Source: Oreohelix idahoensis
Taxonomy: Eukaryota > Mollusca > Gastropoda > Stylommatophora > Oreohelicidae
Direction: 5' to 3'
NCBI GenBank assembly: GCA_024509875.1
Contig: JAMPIV010004267.1
Span: 838,629-902,628 of the forward strand
DNA: 64,000 nucleotides
Part shown: in pieces, positions 23,569 to 34,817 of the stretch
Layout: the number at the start of each line of letters is the position of its first letter
Position numbering within the stretch: position 1 is the first letter of the stretch
The notes under the pieces: model-generated
Databases searched by the model: none
What the model saw: only the letters and a program-made list of their open reading frames with translations
Told to the model about the DNA's origin: nothing
Position numbers and translations under genes: made by a program

Positions 23569-24030
23569 AATGAAATATAGATTAGTTTAGTTTACAGTAA
23601 TGAAATATAGATTAGTTTACAGTAATGAAATATAGATTAGTTTACAGTAATGAAATATAGAATAGTTTACAGTAATGAAATATAGATTAGTTTACATTAA
23701 TGAAATACAGATTAGTTTACAGTAAATTAATACAGGCTATTTTATAGTAGTGAAATGCAGACTAATTTAGAGTAATGAAATAAAGATTAATTTACAATAA
23801 GGAAATACAGATTAATTTACAGTAATGAAATACATATTAATTTACAGTAATGAAATACAGATTAATTTATAGTAATGAAATTCTGATTGATTTACAGTGA
23901 TGAAATGCAGATTTGTTTACAGTAGTGTAATTCACGCTATTTTACAGTAATGAAAAGCAGCTTAGTTTACACTAGTGTTATATGTTAGTTTACAGTAATT
24001 TAATCTGGCTTAATTTACAGTCGTATGATA
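23569..24030. repeat. 25-bp minisatellite array, right part
   Basis: Continuation of the array at 9510-10880. Units become more diverged towards the receptor exon (ATTAATTTACAGTAATGAAA forms). The array ends about 25-30 bp before the exon. Confidence 0.93.
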
Positions 24031-24056
24031 TGGCTTTGTTTTATATCTTTCAACAG

Positions 24057-24200
24057 TATCTGAAAGTGATGGCCCGTGTGATGTCTGAGTGCTGGAACCC
24101 CAGCCCTGCTGCTAGGTTGACATGTTTAAGGATCAAGAAAACCCTTGGAAGGCTGGTAGAAAGCTTAGAGTCAACTACCAAGCAATCTAAAAATCAGTAA
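24057..24200 (+). CDS. BMPR1: Last exon of the BMP type I receptor kinase
   Basis: The acceptor is ttatatctttcaacag ending at 24056. The translation starts [20 protein letters not shown], continues [13 protein letters not shown] and ends at a TAA at 24198-24200. The SECW...NPAARLT...RIKKTL pattern is the end of the kinase C-lobe (subdomain XI) of type I receptors, with the short C-terminal tail usual in this family. It begins in phase 0, whereas the exon at 2080-2255 ends in phase 1, so they cannot be joined directly. An exon of 3n+2 nt is required between them. A minisatellite abuts the acceptor, leaving little unique intron sequence. Confidence 0.93.
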   Translation, partial: YLKVMARVMSECWNPSPAARLTCLRIKKTLGRLVESLESTTKQSKNQ

Positions 24201-26743
24201 CGTGTTTTGTTATATAGAGGTACTGAACGTTTTCCAAGAAGCTGATTGAGAAATTATCATGGTCAAGTCATATATTGTCAGTGTTTCTTGTTCATTGTTC
24301 TTGTCTGATAACAAATGTTAGGATTTAAAGTGTAATGCAGGGTAGTTAATGGTGGTATAGTTTTTACAAACAATACGTGAGTTACTTTTTCCGAGGCCTC
24401 TTCCATATTTGGGCTGGTATTGTGTACAAAAGTGTTTAGCGATGTATTTAACCAGTATTATTAGTTTTAATTGACATACTGTAATGACATATCTAGACAA
24501 ATACTGAGATCTGGTGTCATTTGAAATGTGATGCATCATCAGTTGATCAGGTGTCTTCTGTTTGTATGACTTGTTTTGGGAGTCACCACAAAAATGGTTG
24601 ATTTGCTTTGACAGTAATCGGTTCTCAGATTTTGGTATGTTGCAAACAGAATTTGGCTTCTTTGTTTGCAAGCATAAAATATGGTGGTAAAAATGTATGT
24701 ATGGAGTTTTAAAACCCCAGTTTCTCAAAACTTGACATTCGAGATATGATTTCTTTAATTATTATCTTCATCAATCGTTTTGTTTCCAAGTGGAACATAG
24801 GGACAGAATCTGCCCTTCCCATTGGAGCATGGCGGCAGGACTTGTCCTTGCCAATGAAACATAAGGGAAGGATTTTTCACTCGCTACTAATTTCTGATTT
24901 GGGCAGTCTTCTTAGTCTTATTCTTCTGCAGGTTCTCTTTGGCCTTCCCATTCTCCTCCTCCACTTAGGGTTCCAGATGAGGGCATGTCTGGACATACTG
25001 GTTAGTTGTTTCTTGTATTGCCCTGACACAAATTATCAGTATAGAAATAATTTTCCACAAAATCTGAGATCTTTGTGAAATGATCTTACTTGGGATGCCA
25101 TTATAACAAAATACTTTTATTACCTGATTTTGTGATGATGTGTCACACAGTCGTATGATATGATAACAGTGTTTTATTTGTAAATAAGTCGTTATTTGTG
25201 CCCTTGTTTCATGACTGCCATATATTCTTGTAGTTATACTGTGGTATGCTTCCTAGTTATATAATGTTATGCAAACTTTAACTGTCACCATAAATATGAA
25301 GCAAAGTTTTTCATGCTGTGAACACTGCCACTTATAATAACATTCACAGATAGTTAATCACCTGCTTGGTTTCATTAGATAAAAAGTAGTAAAAACAAAC
25401 AATAATATTGGAGTCAGTCTTACAAATAATCTCTAGAAACACATGAATTTGTAAAACATTTGTAAAGCTAACTCCAGTACAATGTTTTACATTTCAACTT
25501 TCTGTTATCACTTTTACAGTAGCTCCCTTCATAATTTCAACAAATTTAATTGTGTAAGTGGTATTGAGGAATTGATTAATGTTTTTTCATATCTAACAAT
25601 CCAGTGATCTGTTCATTTTCAAAATTTGGTGTCCCATTTGTACAAACCACAATTAACTGAAAATATTACCATTTTTGACGTTTTTATTTTTCTTATAGAA
25701 CTTCTGTGATTGTGTTGTAATAATTTTGAATATTTTGATTGAAATAAAAGAAAGAAGGCCAGGTGACTCTGGTACAGAAGGAATCCTTTCAGTTAATCAA
25801 CCTGCCCATATATTTTACTGGTGTAGACTAGACTTTTGAGAAGTCATGTTTCCTGTTGTTACTAGTCTTTTGATCTACAACTATGGTTTATTCATTTTTT
25901 TGTTTTGGCATTTCAGAATGTTGAATTTTTTCCTAAAATAAAGTTTGTTTAAAAAATGTCCTGAAAACAATGTCCTATCATAATTTGTCCATTCATACTA
26001 ATTCAAGCATTTCCTGATCTGGGTCATGTTTCTTAGTGCTAGGCTGGTCATCATTTTAAATCCATGTCTTTTGATATTTACCAAGGGTACTTCATTCAGC
26101 TTGACATGTTCACTTATACAGTTTATATCATTCTAGCATTATATATCATGTAACTAGACCACTCATCTCATAAGTTCAAGTGTCCCTTGATCTATACCAT
26201 TGAAGAACTTAATGCAGCTCAGGTATTTGAAATAACTCTCCACAGAATCATTCATAGATATAACAAATGGCTAGCATTATGAATCAGTGCTCTTGGTTTA
26301 AATGATTTGTTTTATGTAGGCTAGTTGTTCACCGTATGTATTCATGTACTTGTTCACCTTATGTATTCATGTACTTACTTATGTTTCTTTGGCACACTGT
26401 ACTTAAGTTTCATGTACTTGCGTTCCTTGTTGTTAATCTCTTACTGTTCTCTGGACAAGTTTCCTGCACTGTTCTGGACAACTTCTCTGCAGTTTCAGTT
26501 TCCCATTTCTGTCAGACTCATTCTAGTGGCATCTGTAATTGGTTTACATTGCCTCCATTGGGTGGGCCTTGTGCCTCACTTTTGTGAGGACACTCTGGCA
26601 ACAGCAGCAGTTTGGGCTGCTTATCTGATTTTGAGAAAAATGTAAAAAAATCTTTAATTTCTTCCAAGTATCAATTTTCAGATGTTTATGTTTGATAAAC
26701 CTGAAAATTCTCTGCTGATTATATGTTACATTTGTCAAAAAGA
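24201..26743 (+). other. Receptor 3' UTR and downstream flank
   Basis: AT-rich sequence after the receptor stop. AATAAA hexamers occur near 25743 and 25936 and could be polyadenylation signals; the true end is not determined. No reading frame with family resemblance was found. Confidence 0.5.
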
Positions 26744-28927
26744 TTACACTGGCTAACAAAACAAAATTTTTTTTTTCTCTAACATTTCTATGTTTTTCTG
26801 GTCAATTTTAATGCGCTGTTTTTAAATCTGCAAACCGTTTTTCTCTATCAGGTCGGGATCTCTAGAAATACGCAATTGAAGTTTTTTAACAAGGCATACA
26901 GTATTACACCATCATTCGTACAAGAAGTATAACAGTTATGTAGGCTTGAATTTCTTTGCAGTCGACTTTCGTCGGTGAATGGCATGTGGTACATCGCGAT
27001 GAAGCATCCAACAATAATCGGCAAGCATGGTCACACTCCACCGTCCTTGATAACGTGACTCCATTACGGTGATATCTTCATGGAATCGTTCTCCATGTTC
27101 ATCGCTGACTTCGCCAAGGTTGTCAGGGAAAAAGTCAAGATGCGAATCGAGCAAATGGATTTTGAGGGACATGTTACAGCCCATAATTCTGTATGCATCT
27201 ATGCACTGCTTAACAATATGCACATAGTCGACAGATTTGTGATTTCCTAGAAAGTTATCGACGATCGATTTGAATGCCATCCATGCGCGAAGTTCACTAC
27301 CATGTAACAAGTTCTCGAATTGTTTGTCTGCAATAACTTTCCTAATCTGAGGTCCTACAAAGATACCTTCCTTTATCTTTGCATCGCTAACTTGCGGAAA
27401 CTTTTCTCGAAGATAAGTGAAAGCTTTGCTCATTTTATCTAACGCTTTTACAAAATTCTTCATGAGCACCAACTTTATATGTAGCGGTGGTAAAATGATG
27501 CTGTCTTTGTTAACTAATGGCTCGTGTATTACATTTTTATGCCCGAGCTGCATACGATCCCTGATAGGCCACACCTTTCTTGCATAATGTTCCTGTCTGT
27601 TGCGGCTGTCCCATTCACATAGGAAGCAACAAAATTTAGTATACCCAGTCTGCATGACCATGAGAATTGCAATGACCTTTAGGTCTCCACAAATCCGCCA
27701 TTGGTAGTCATTGTACTTTATTTTTGCCAAAGGTATAGCCATATTGTCATAAGTTTCTTTCATATGAACAGAGTAGGCGACTGGAATTGATGAAAATAAA
27801 TTTCCGTTATGCAATAACACGGCTTTTAGACTAGTCTTGGAAGAGTCGATGAAAAGTCGCCATTCGTTGACTATGTGCTCATGACCGAGGTGCACCATTA
27901 GACCGTTTACATCTTTGCAATAGCAAATGTCATCATCCATCTCAAAGTATTGAACAAGTTCTCTGTGTCTGTGACGAAATTTAGATATCGGAGTATTGGG
28001 CGCTAAAAGATTCCATTCTTTGAGTCGCGAACCGAGTAATTCCGCTTGTCCTTTGGTAAGAGTGAGATCACGTATTAGATCTGAAAGTTCTGAATGGTTA
28101 ATTAAGTGAACACCATCATTCACCGGTATATAATCCGAGTCAGAATTAGTTTCTAAAGCAGGTAAACTATCACTTTCTGATAGTTCATTCACGTCCAACG
28201 GATATTGTTCTGGTGGAACTGGGATCGGACACGTGATTGGATCATGAGGCACTGGTTTCGAAACCGATTCAATATTTGGATAAACCACAGACTTTCTAGT
28301 TTTAAAAGTGAAACCATGGATATTTGTCAAGCAGAAGTAACAATCAGTAGCGTGATTTGTCGGTTCACGCCATATTACTGGCACTCCAAAAGGCATCGAC
28401 TTATGCTTCGGCGATTTTCGTAACCAACCTGCCAATGTATTTGCACAAGTCGAACAAACTGCATTTGGCTTCCAAGATTTATTTGCATCATCAACTTTCA
28501 AATCGAAATAAAGTTCATATGCTTTCTTTAGTAATGGTGTAAAGTTTTTCTGGTGAACACGATCGGTAAAATATCCGCACACGTAACAGAACAGATCAGC
28601 CGAATTTCTACAACTTCTAGAAGCCATATTTCGCTCAGAATTTTTTCAAAATACAGTAACTATTTGAAAAATAGCGTAACAAATGTCATGCATCTTTTAG
28701 CAGTATAAAAAGTAGAATTATTTTGCATTTTATTAATTTTTAATAAGTTATATAGTAAAAATGAAACGGAGCAAATAACGGTTTCCCAAAAATATATTTA
28801 TTCACAAATATCTTAAGAACCCGATGTGATAGAGATAAACGGATTTCAAATTTGAAATCAGCGCAAGAAACTGACCTAAGAACACTTATTCTTATATAAG
28901 AAAGAAAAATGTTGTTTGTCAGTGTTA
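26744..28927 (-). mobile_element. DNA transposon with CACTG termini and intact ORF (CMC-like candidate)
   Basis: The body 26747-28924 (2178 bp) has inverted ends: CACTGGCTAACAAAACA on the left, CACTGACAAACAACA on the right read on minus. A 3-bp duplication TTA lies at 26744-26746 and 28925-28927. CACTR-type ends with 3-bp duplications are typical of CMC (CACTA/Mirage/Chapaev) transposons, so that superfamily is my best guess. A single uninterrupted ORF fills most of the interior. Confidence 0.72.
26936..28627 (-). CDS. Intact 563-residue protein of the CACTG-ended transposon
   Basis: Single-exon ORF from ATG at 28627 to TAA at 26936, with no frameshift. The N-terminus has two Cys-pair blocks, FCYVCGYFTD...VCSTCANTL (about residues 13-65) and DCYFCLTNIHGF (about 94-105), likely zinc-binding. 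A Ser/Asp-rich linker follows. The large C-terminal domain has EWRLFIDSSKTSLKAVLL, AILMVMQTGYTKFCCFLCEW, LPPLHIKLVLMKNFVKAL and FHEDITVMESRYQGRWSV. Acidic residues in these blocks could be catalytic. Proteins of this style recur in many invertebrate genomes as uncharacterised transposon-like ORFs, as far as I recall. Its position between inverted ends supports a transposase. A domesticated gene is less likely given the flanking duplication. Confidence 0.75.
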   Translation of the reverse strand: MASRSCRNSADLFCYVCGYFTDRVHQKNFTPLLKKAYELYFDLKVDDANKSWKPNAVCSTCANTLAGWLRKSPKHKSMPFGVPVIWREPTNHATDCYFCLTNIHGFTFKTRKSVVYPNIESVSKPVPHDPITCPIPVPPEQYPLDVNELSESDSLPALETNSDSDYIPVNDGVHLINHSELSDLIRDLTLTKGQAELLGSRLKEWNLLAPNTPISKFRHRHRELVQYFEMDDDICYCKDVNGLMVHLGHEHIVNEWRLFIDSSKTSLKAVLLHNGNLFSSIPVAYSVHMKETYDNMAIPLAKIKYNDYQWRICGDLKVIAILMVMQTGYTKFCCFLCEWDSRNRQEHYARKVWPIRDRMQLGHKNVIHEPLVNKDSIILPPLHIKLVLMKNFVKALDKMSKAFTYLREKFPQVSDAKIKEGIFVGPQIRKVIADKQFENLLHGSELRAWMAFKSIVDNFLGNHKSVDYVHIVKQCIDAYRIMGCNMSLKIHLLDSHLDFFPDNLGEVSDEHGERFHEDITVMESRYQGRWSVTMLADYCWMLHRDVPHAIHRRKSTAKKFKPT

Positions 28928-29227
28928 TCTTAGATATGTTAATATGCATTTTAAAGCACTCCTGTATTCAGAAACTTCATTATGGCTCTGAAAATTAAAC
29001 AGAATTTTCTGAAATGTGTCATCTTTGGCATACTGCCTTAAAACAGGCAGAATTTTTCCACACAATTTTTCTAAATTTTTTCTTTTCAATATTGCATGGG
29101 GGTTGAAAGATTTTTCATATGGTAGAAATACCTTGGTATATGATAATGCTGGCCTGTCGTCACCCCTAACAGAGTATGGTGCCACCTCTACAGCTAACTC
29201 ACTTGCAGGAAGCCTGCACAAAAGCAT
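28925..29227 (-). CDS. Hypothetical minus-strand ORF or terminal exon, unidentified
   Basis: A 100-codon frame from ATG at 29227 to a TAA that coincides with the transposon's target duplication. The translation looks protein-like, for example LPYEKSFNPHAILKRKNLEK and RQYAKDDTFQKILFNFQSHN, without low complexity. An acceptor-like gcttttgtgcag lies at its start (about 29213), so it may be a last exon rather than a gene. With the transposon removed, TAA still terminates the frame. I do not recognise the family. Confidence 0.3.
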   Translation of the reverse strand: MLLCRLPASELAVEVAPYSVRGDDRPALSYTKVFLPYEKSFNPHAILKRKNLEKLCGKILPVLRQYAKDDTFQKILFNFQSHNEVSEYRSALKCILTYLR

Positions 29228-29514
29228 TCATATGTTTTTACAGCAGTGGTTTCTGTGTCAGACATGATGAAGTTGTTAGCCCCATGTGCCTATGCCAGCA
29301 GTAGTCCTTATCTTTCTTATCTCCCCAGAGACCACTGAAACTACATGTCATGTGACATTTGTTTTGTATTTATAAATAATCTAATCAGGGTGATTGAAAG
29401 GTTACTTCCAATTTGTGAATGTTCATATCCTTACAGCAAACAAAAGTCAAAACTAGGAGCAATAGCTAACAAGTATTATTTGTTATTTCCAGATCTCAAT
29501 TGTCAAATAAACTG
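29228..29514. other. Intergenic sequence
   Basis: No recognised feature. Confidence 0.4.
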
Positions 29515-29790
29515 ATGTTACAATGTAGTCCCATAGCAGATACTGACATAGGGGACTGCGGTGTTAGAGACTTCACTATACTAGGTCCAGTTTTTTTATA
29601 AAGGTGGGGTGACCAGTTCCCTTCCCTGCTGCCTTTTGCCTTCCTTAACTTAAGAGCAAGGTCAGGTACCTGTTTACAGCTGGATAGACTGGAGCATGAC
29701 ACTACCAGGTTTCAGTTCCAAAACTTGGTAAATTCACAGTGAGAGAAATCGCTGTAACCACTTAGACAATCAAACGCTCGACGTTACAAT
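29515..29790 (-). mobile_element. SINE family 2 copy
   Basis: Read on the minus strand, a tRNA-like head (GTTTGATTGTCTAAGTGGTT) is followed by the family body: CAGCTGTAAACAGGTACCTG, GTCACCCCACC, ACCTAGTATAGTGAAGTCTC, and the 3' end CCCTATGTCAGTATCTGC. The most complete copy of this family in the window. Related copies are at 33610, 39430, 5936/9343 and 31685. Confidence 0.8.
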
Positions 29791-31684
29791 AGAGAGCGAA
29801 AATTGCTGCCCACCAGGGGGTCGTTTGTTGTGCAGGTCAAATCTCACATTGCGCTGTACTGTTAATGTGACACGACACGACACGACACAGCATTGTAATG
29901 TAAAATATACCTTTTAATTCTCTTTGTTTTGACCTTTGCTTCATATAAATTTGGATAGGAATAGAAACATAGAAATCTTACAACAGGGAATGACTTTTGC
30001 TACATTTAATTTAGTTGGATAGGAGTAGAAACATAGAAATCTTACAACGGGGATGACTTTTCAGTGACTTTGTAAATCACGGAACAAGAAGTTTGACATG
30101 ACATGTTGTCTGACTTTGGTCTCATTATTCTCATCATATGTACAGTACCACTGACCTGGTACTAGTGTTAAGTGTTAACATTGGCTGAACCTACTTAAGC
30201 ACATTTATATAACGAACAAACATTTTAGTTGTGTTCATGTAATTATAGAATCCATTTTGTCACATGCCACCCACCTTTATAAATATATTCATATATTCTT
30301 AATCATCTTGACCGTGGGCATATTGGTTTTGCAACTCCTGTTTTTGTAGCTAGATTTTTTTATACTGACTGGTTCATTCTTGGTTCATAATTACATTTGT
30401 CTAAATGTAATGTTTACGTTTGCAACTTGGTCAACAAACTCGTGATAAATCCACTGCTGAATTTTTTTTTTGCTGTATATAACAGTTTATTGTCAGCAAT
30501 ACTGTAATCTCTTGACATTGACTTATTTGTCTTCCCAGCATGATGTGTGTTTTTGTTTGTGGATTTATTGTATTCATCTTACATTTAAATTTATAAGTAA
30601 CTAGCACTATAACTGATTCATTTGTGGGAGTTTATTAAATTTTTTTTCTCATTAGGAGAAACTTCTAGATCATTGTGTCATTGGAACTCCTAAACTTCTT
30701 GGTCATTATTTTGATGGCTGTCCAAAACTTGTAAGTCATTTGATCAGCAATACTCCTAACTATATACGTCATTATGTCATGAATCCTCCTAAACTTGTAG
30801 GTCAGTATGTTGATGATATTCATATCCACAAAAAATGGCATTTTTCTCTTAAGCTTAGGACAATAAGAATTATAGTGTATACACATCTTCCCTTTCTCTC
30901 TCTCCGCGCCCCCCCCCCCCTCCCCCCACCATCCCATGTTTCACTTATGTTGTATAGTTTACTTTTTGAGCACTTCACTTGAAATCAAAACTTCACATGT
31001 ACCTTTAAAGGCATTTACATTTTGTTTCTGCTATTAAAAAAAAAAAAGAAGTGATGTTACATTGTAAATACAAATGTAAAGAGTAATTGTGAAATGTATA
31101 TCTACATTCAATTCTTTATTTTCTGCGTTTCGTCTTGATTGTTCTGTAACTTTGAATATTACATTGTTTTAGATAATAAGGTTTGTTATTGTAGGTCCAC
31201 TTTTGGAACAGCATCTATGAAGGAATATAATGAGAAGCAGAGAACTTGTGTGTTATGGCACCTACTGAGAATAAATCTCATTCAACCAGCAGGCTTATAT
31301 AACCTCAGAAGGGAAGAGATCAGGTACAGAGGATGACTATGAAGGTGGATTGGGGGAGTGGAGGACACAGTTGAAACACAAGATAACAGCAGACCAGGCT
31401 GCAGTATGTGCACTGGATTTTAAAATAAAACTGCTACATGACCGTTCATTCCCATCTGGCATGGTGCTGCTAGAATATTGAGCTGTTCTTGTTGGTTGTA
31501 AGAACAAACCAGAAGTGGTGGACATGCATGGCAGTAAATATTGTTTTAGATTTCGCTTCTTTTTTTTCCTCCAAGACCTATTTTGATTTTAAACATGAAC
31601 AAATATTATTTTTTAAAAAAAATTTGTGTGTGTACATATTCTCTGTTTTATGTTATGCAAATTGAAATCATTATTGCCGTTGTC
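29791..31684. other. Intergenic AT-rich sequence
   Basis: No gene recognised. Small repeats are present: an imperfect ~70-bp direct repeat near 29950 and 30012 (TAGGAATAGAAACATAGAAA forms), several units resembling CTCCTAAACTTGTAGGTCA near 30688-30810, and a C-run with CT at about 30905-30930. Confidence 0.45.
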
Positions 31685-31745
31685 AAGATTTCACTCCCCT
31701 ACTGCAGTATCTGCTATGGGACTGCCCATACTTTTAATAAGATGG
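31685..31745 (+). mobile_element. SINE family 2, 3' terminal fragment
   Basis: Matches the family 3' end: TCACTCCCCTACTGCAGTAT, then CTGCTATGGGACTGCC. Confidence 0.6.
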
Positions 31746-31944
31746 CATGGAGAATTCAACCGTTGTAAATAAGAGCTGTCAAAAACATTTGTTTTCTGTG
31801 TGTTTAGAATATATTTTTAAAGCATACAGAATGCAATAAGTTTTCATTGCTTTTGTTTGTACAAATAAGTTCTTGAAGACTTAGCGTGCACAAAGTCTAG
31901 GCTGTGCAGTCTTGTGGAACATTGAAATTACCGATAGAAATGGT

Positions 31945-32110
31945 GTGAATAGGGAGCGGGTGGCTGCGCGGTTATTTTGGAGACACGGGTTCGAACTTGG
32001 TACGGTCTAAGTTTTTTTCTGTCGGGTTCAAAAATAAAAACCTAGCTTGCACTCGGAGTGTTGACAGCAATGATCAAGCCCTCAGAATTCCCCTGGTGGA
32101 CCTCAGCAAT
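31945..32110 (+). mobile_element. Possible tRNA-derived SINE, degenerate
   Basis: AGCGGGTGGCTGCGCGGTTA resembles an A-box region and ACGGGTTCGAACTTGG holds a B-box core. The rest is unlike the other SINE families here. No target duplication was found. Confidence 0.4.
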
Positions 32111-33379
32111 TGGAATAACGCCGTAACGATAGTTTGTTAAGTTTTTAACAGTGTGAATTGTCTAGGTTGTTCTTTTAATTGTTTTGTATTTTGTACAGCC
32201 ATGACATTTCAGGTTTTTAGAAGTAAATAAATTGTATATTCTATAATGTGTCATTTGTTTACATGTACACTTTAAAAATAAAAATAAAGCACTTACCAGT
32301 TTGCATGTGACCTACAAACAAACATGATTATTTTGACAAATGTTTGTCTGCATTTGTTTTGTTTGTTTTGTTTTTTTTCTTACCAGTTTGCCATATCTTG
32401 GTTGTCTTAAAAAAAGTTTTTAAATTATAATTTTGTTATTCGCGATTGTATCTTGATATAAAACATCATATTAGGAAAGGAGATGTCTTGAGTGCTTAAC
32501 TACATGGAAGAATTTTTTGTTTGTTTTGCTTTGATATGATCAAGAAGTAATGACATTTCACATAATTATGTGCAAGTTTTCAGAAACAGTTGGGACTTAT
32601 GTATCATATGTAAAGTTTAGCAGTATATCATTTTGATTATCCAAATGTTGCCACTGAAATATTTCACTGTTTAATTTGTCATATTTTGTATGGTATACCC
32701 CTTAAATTAATTTTTTATGCAGAAACAAGAAATATTAGATTATATCACATTTTTTAAAAATGGGGCATTAGGAAGTTCTACGAGAAGTAACATATTTTAA
32801 AATCAAAAGATCTTTATGAACAGTTGACTTATACACAATATATAATGTTTTACCTGCAGAAAGTACATTTTCAGAATTCGTTACTGATATTTTCAAGGCC
32901 ACATGCCCATTCATGAAAAAATAAATGAATACAGCATCATGGTACTATTATTTGGATCAAGGATTCATACACAGTCATTCTGTTACTGAAATAAAATCTT
33001 TTTGTATAAGCATTGCTTTATATTGGTAAGAGAACATTTTTAATATTCACAGCAATGCGCAATTGTTTCTCTGTCACTTTCTCAAACATGTCTTGAAGTT
33101 ATCAGAATTTTCATATTTTAAGATTCATTATCTAATGTAGCCATTTTCATGTACAGTCCCTCATCTACCTTCAAAATCAACTGGTGATAGATACAGCCAA
33201 CATTTGCTGAAATTATATCACAACATAATGAGATAATGTCAGATTCATCTATATTTCTGCACTTGTTTGTATTTTTAAAAACACTTGTGTACACTGAGAG
33301 CCATGTAGTGGTGCACCACAGAATACAAGTGGAGCACTACAGGATGGCTCATGTTTTCTCCCACTAAAACGAATTAGTG
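32111..33379. other. Intergenic AT-rich sequence
   Basis: No gene, RNA or clear repeat recognised. Confidence 0.45.
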
Positions 33380-33475
33380 CTCTGTGTATCTCTGTACCTA
33401 AGACATATATCTCTGTACCTAAGACATGTATCTCTGTACCTAAGACATGTATCTCTGTACCTAAGACATATCTCT
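33380..33475. repeat. Short 21-bp tandem repeat
   Basis: About four and a half units of TATCTCTGTACCTAAGACAT plus one base. Confidence 0.9.
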
Positions 33476-33609
33476 CTATAGTTTGTAGAATACGTTTGAT
33501 TGTTTTTTTTTGTACTATCATTCTTTTTAATGTGATCTGAGTCAAAGGAGACTTTATTACTATTTGAAGGGACTCTTGATTTGAACATCGATTGGCAGAA
33601 TGGTTTTGA

Positions 33610-33835
33610 GCGAGCGGTTGTTTCTTGAGGCAAAGTTAACGGGGTTCAAAACCTGTTAGCGTCACTTCATTGTTCCCAGCTGTAAATGGGAACATAGGTC
33701 TGCCTGAGTTAGGGAAGGCAGAGGCTGGCAGGATGAAAATTGGTGACCACATTCATAAATCTGAGACCTAGTATTGTGAAGTCTCTAACACTTCACTCCA
33801 TATAGGCAGTATCTGCTTTGGGACCACCTACCTAC
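33610..33835 (+). mobile_element. SINE family 2 copy
   Basis: A head with GAGCGAGCGGTTGTTTCTTG and a B-box-like GGGGTTCAAAACC, then CAGCTGTAAATGGGAAC, TGAGACCTAGTATTGTGAAG and CTTCACTCCATATAGGCAGT. Same order as 39430-39600. Confidence 0.78.
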
Positions 33836-34511
33836 TCTTGAATATTGGAAGCTTGAATTACTTTCTTCCAGAAAATAATGCAGTTGAAACTTTGATCTGT
33901 CATTTGCCAGGATAGTGTCAGTTGTAAATACTGTATAGTTTTGGTAATGAATATATAAATATTATTTTATTTTTACAAAATGACAAGATATTTTGCTTTG
34001 ATTTTTGCAAAGAGCCATAAAGACCACATCTGTTAACAGTTTCATTGATAGCAACAGTTGGCATGCTTTGGTTAAAATCTGTATTCTGTGAAATCAGTGG
34101 GGGGCAACGTTCAGTTAAAAACTTGGAGCTGAGTTTGTGTATTGTTGAGAGAGCGAACCGGAATAAGAGTTTTCTTGAACTGCTAAAGTTCACAACAATC
34201 AAGCTCCAATGCTTTTTGGGGGTGGTGGGAATGTCTGTAAATAGTTTAGTCATTATGCGTGTGCCTATGCGCGTGAGCATGTTACACAAGGGTTTAAGAT
34301 GGACAGTATCATACACAGCAAAATAGTACAGGCTGTTCATCATCAAGATTAAATTAACAAGACAAAAATATGTAATTGTTATATGTCTACAAATTGAAAA
34401 ATTAGTTTATAAGAACTTTATAATCACTCAAAAAGTTCATTACCTGTTATAAAGGAGTCTTTTCCTTTCTGTTTTGTAAAAAAAAAATGGTTCACCTGTT
34501 CTTCGGTCTTA
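33836..34511. other. Intergenic sequence with unassigned open frames
   Basis: Frames are open on both strands around 33918-34346, but I recognise no family in them. They lie directly 3' (on the minus strand) of the hAT relic and could be decayed transposon sequence. Confidence 0.35.
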
Positions 34512-34817
34512 CTAAATGCTGAATGACTTTAGTTTGAAGTCGAAGGTGGATTTTATTACATCATTCACCATCGACAGCGTCAACAGAGCATTAAGCTGTT
34601 CATTTATTAAGTAAGTGTTCACACGCTTCAGTGTAGAGAAACACCTCTCTGATTCAGATGTTGTCATGGGAGTGGTAATAATTATTTCAAGGAGTTTGAT
34701 CATTTGGAAGATAGCAATAGTAACACCATCTAATATCAAGAATAGACAACTCTTGTTATTTTGGAGGCAGCCTGAAGTATCCCCGTCAGGATATTCTGCG
34801 CATGCACTTTTGAGCAT
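34512..34817 (-). pseudogene. hAT transposase C-terminal dimerisation domain relic
   Basis: A minus-strand frame with KLLEIIITTPMTTSESERCF then STLKRVNTYLINEQLNALLT. The T(T/A)SESERCFSTLKR...YL...LNAL pattern is the signature of the hAT-family C-terminal dimerisation region. The catalytic core and BED finger are not seen upstream on the minus strand, and I found no terminal inverted repeats. A host gene derived from hAT (ZBED/ZMYM type) would also carry this motif, but the isolation argues for a relic. Confidence 0.72.

Noticed and set aside
24746..25078. 110-codon ORF after the receptor stop
   Set aside because: Hydrophobic, low-information frame in the 3' flank with no recognised domain.
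33918..34346. 142-codon minus-strand ORF near the hAT relic
   Set aside because: It is not in frame with recognisable hAT domains and has no motif I could name; kept only as unassigned sequence.
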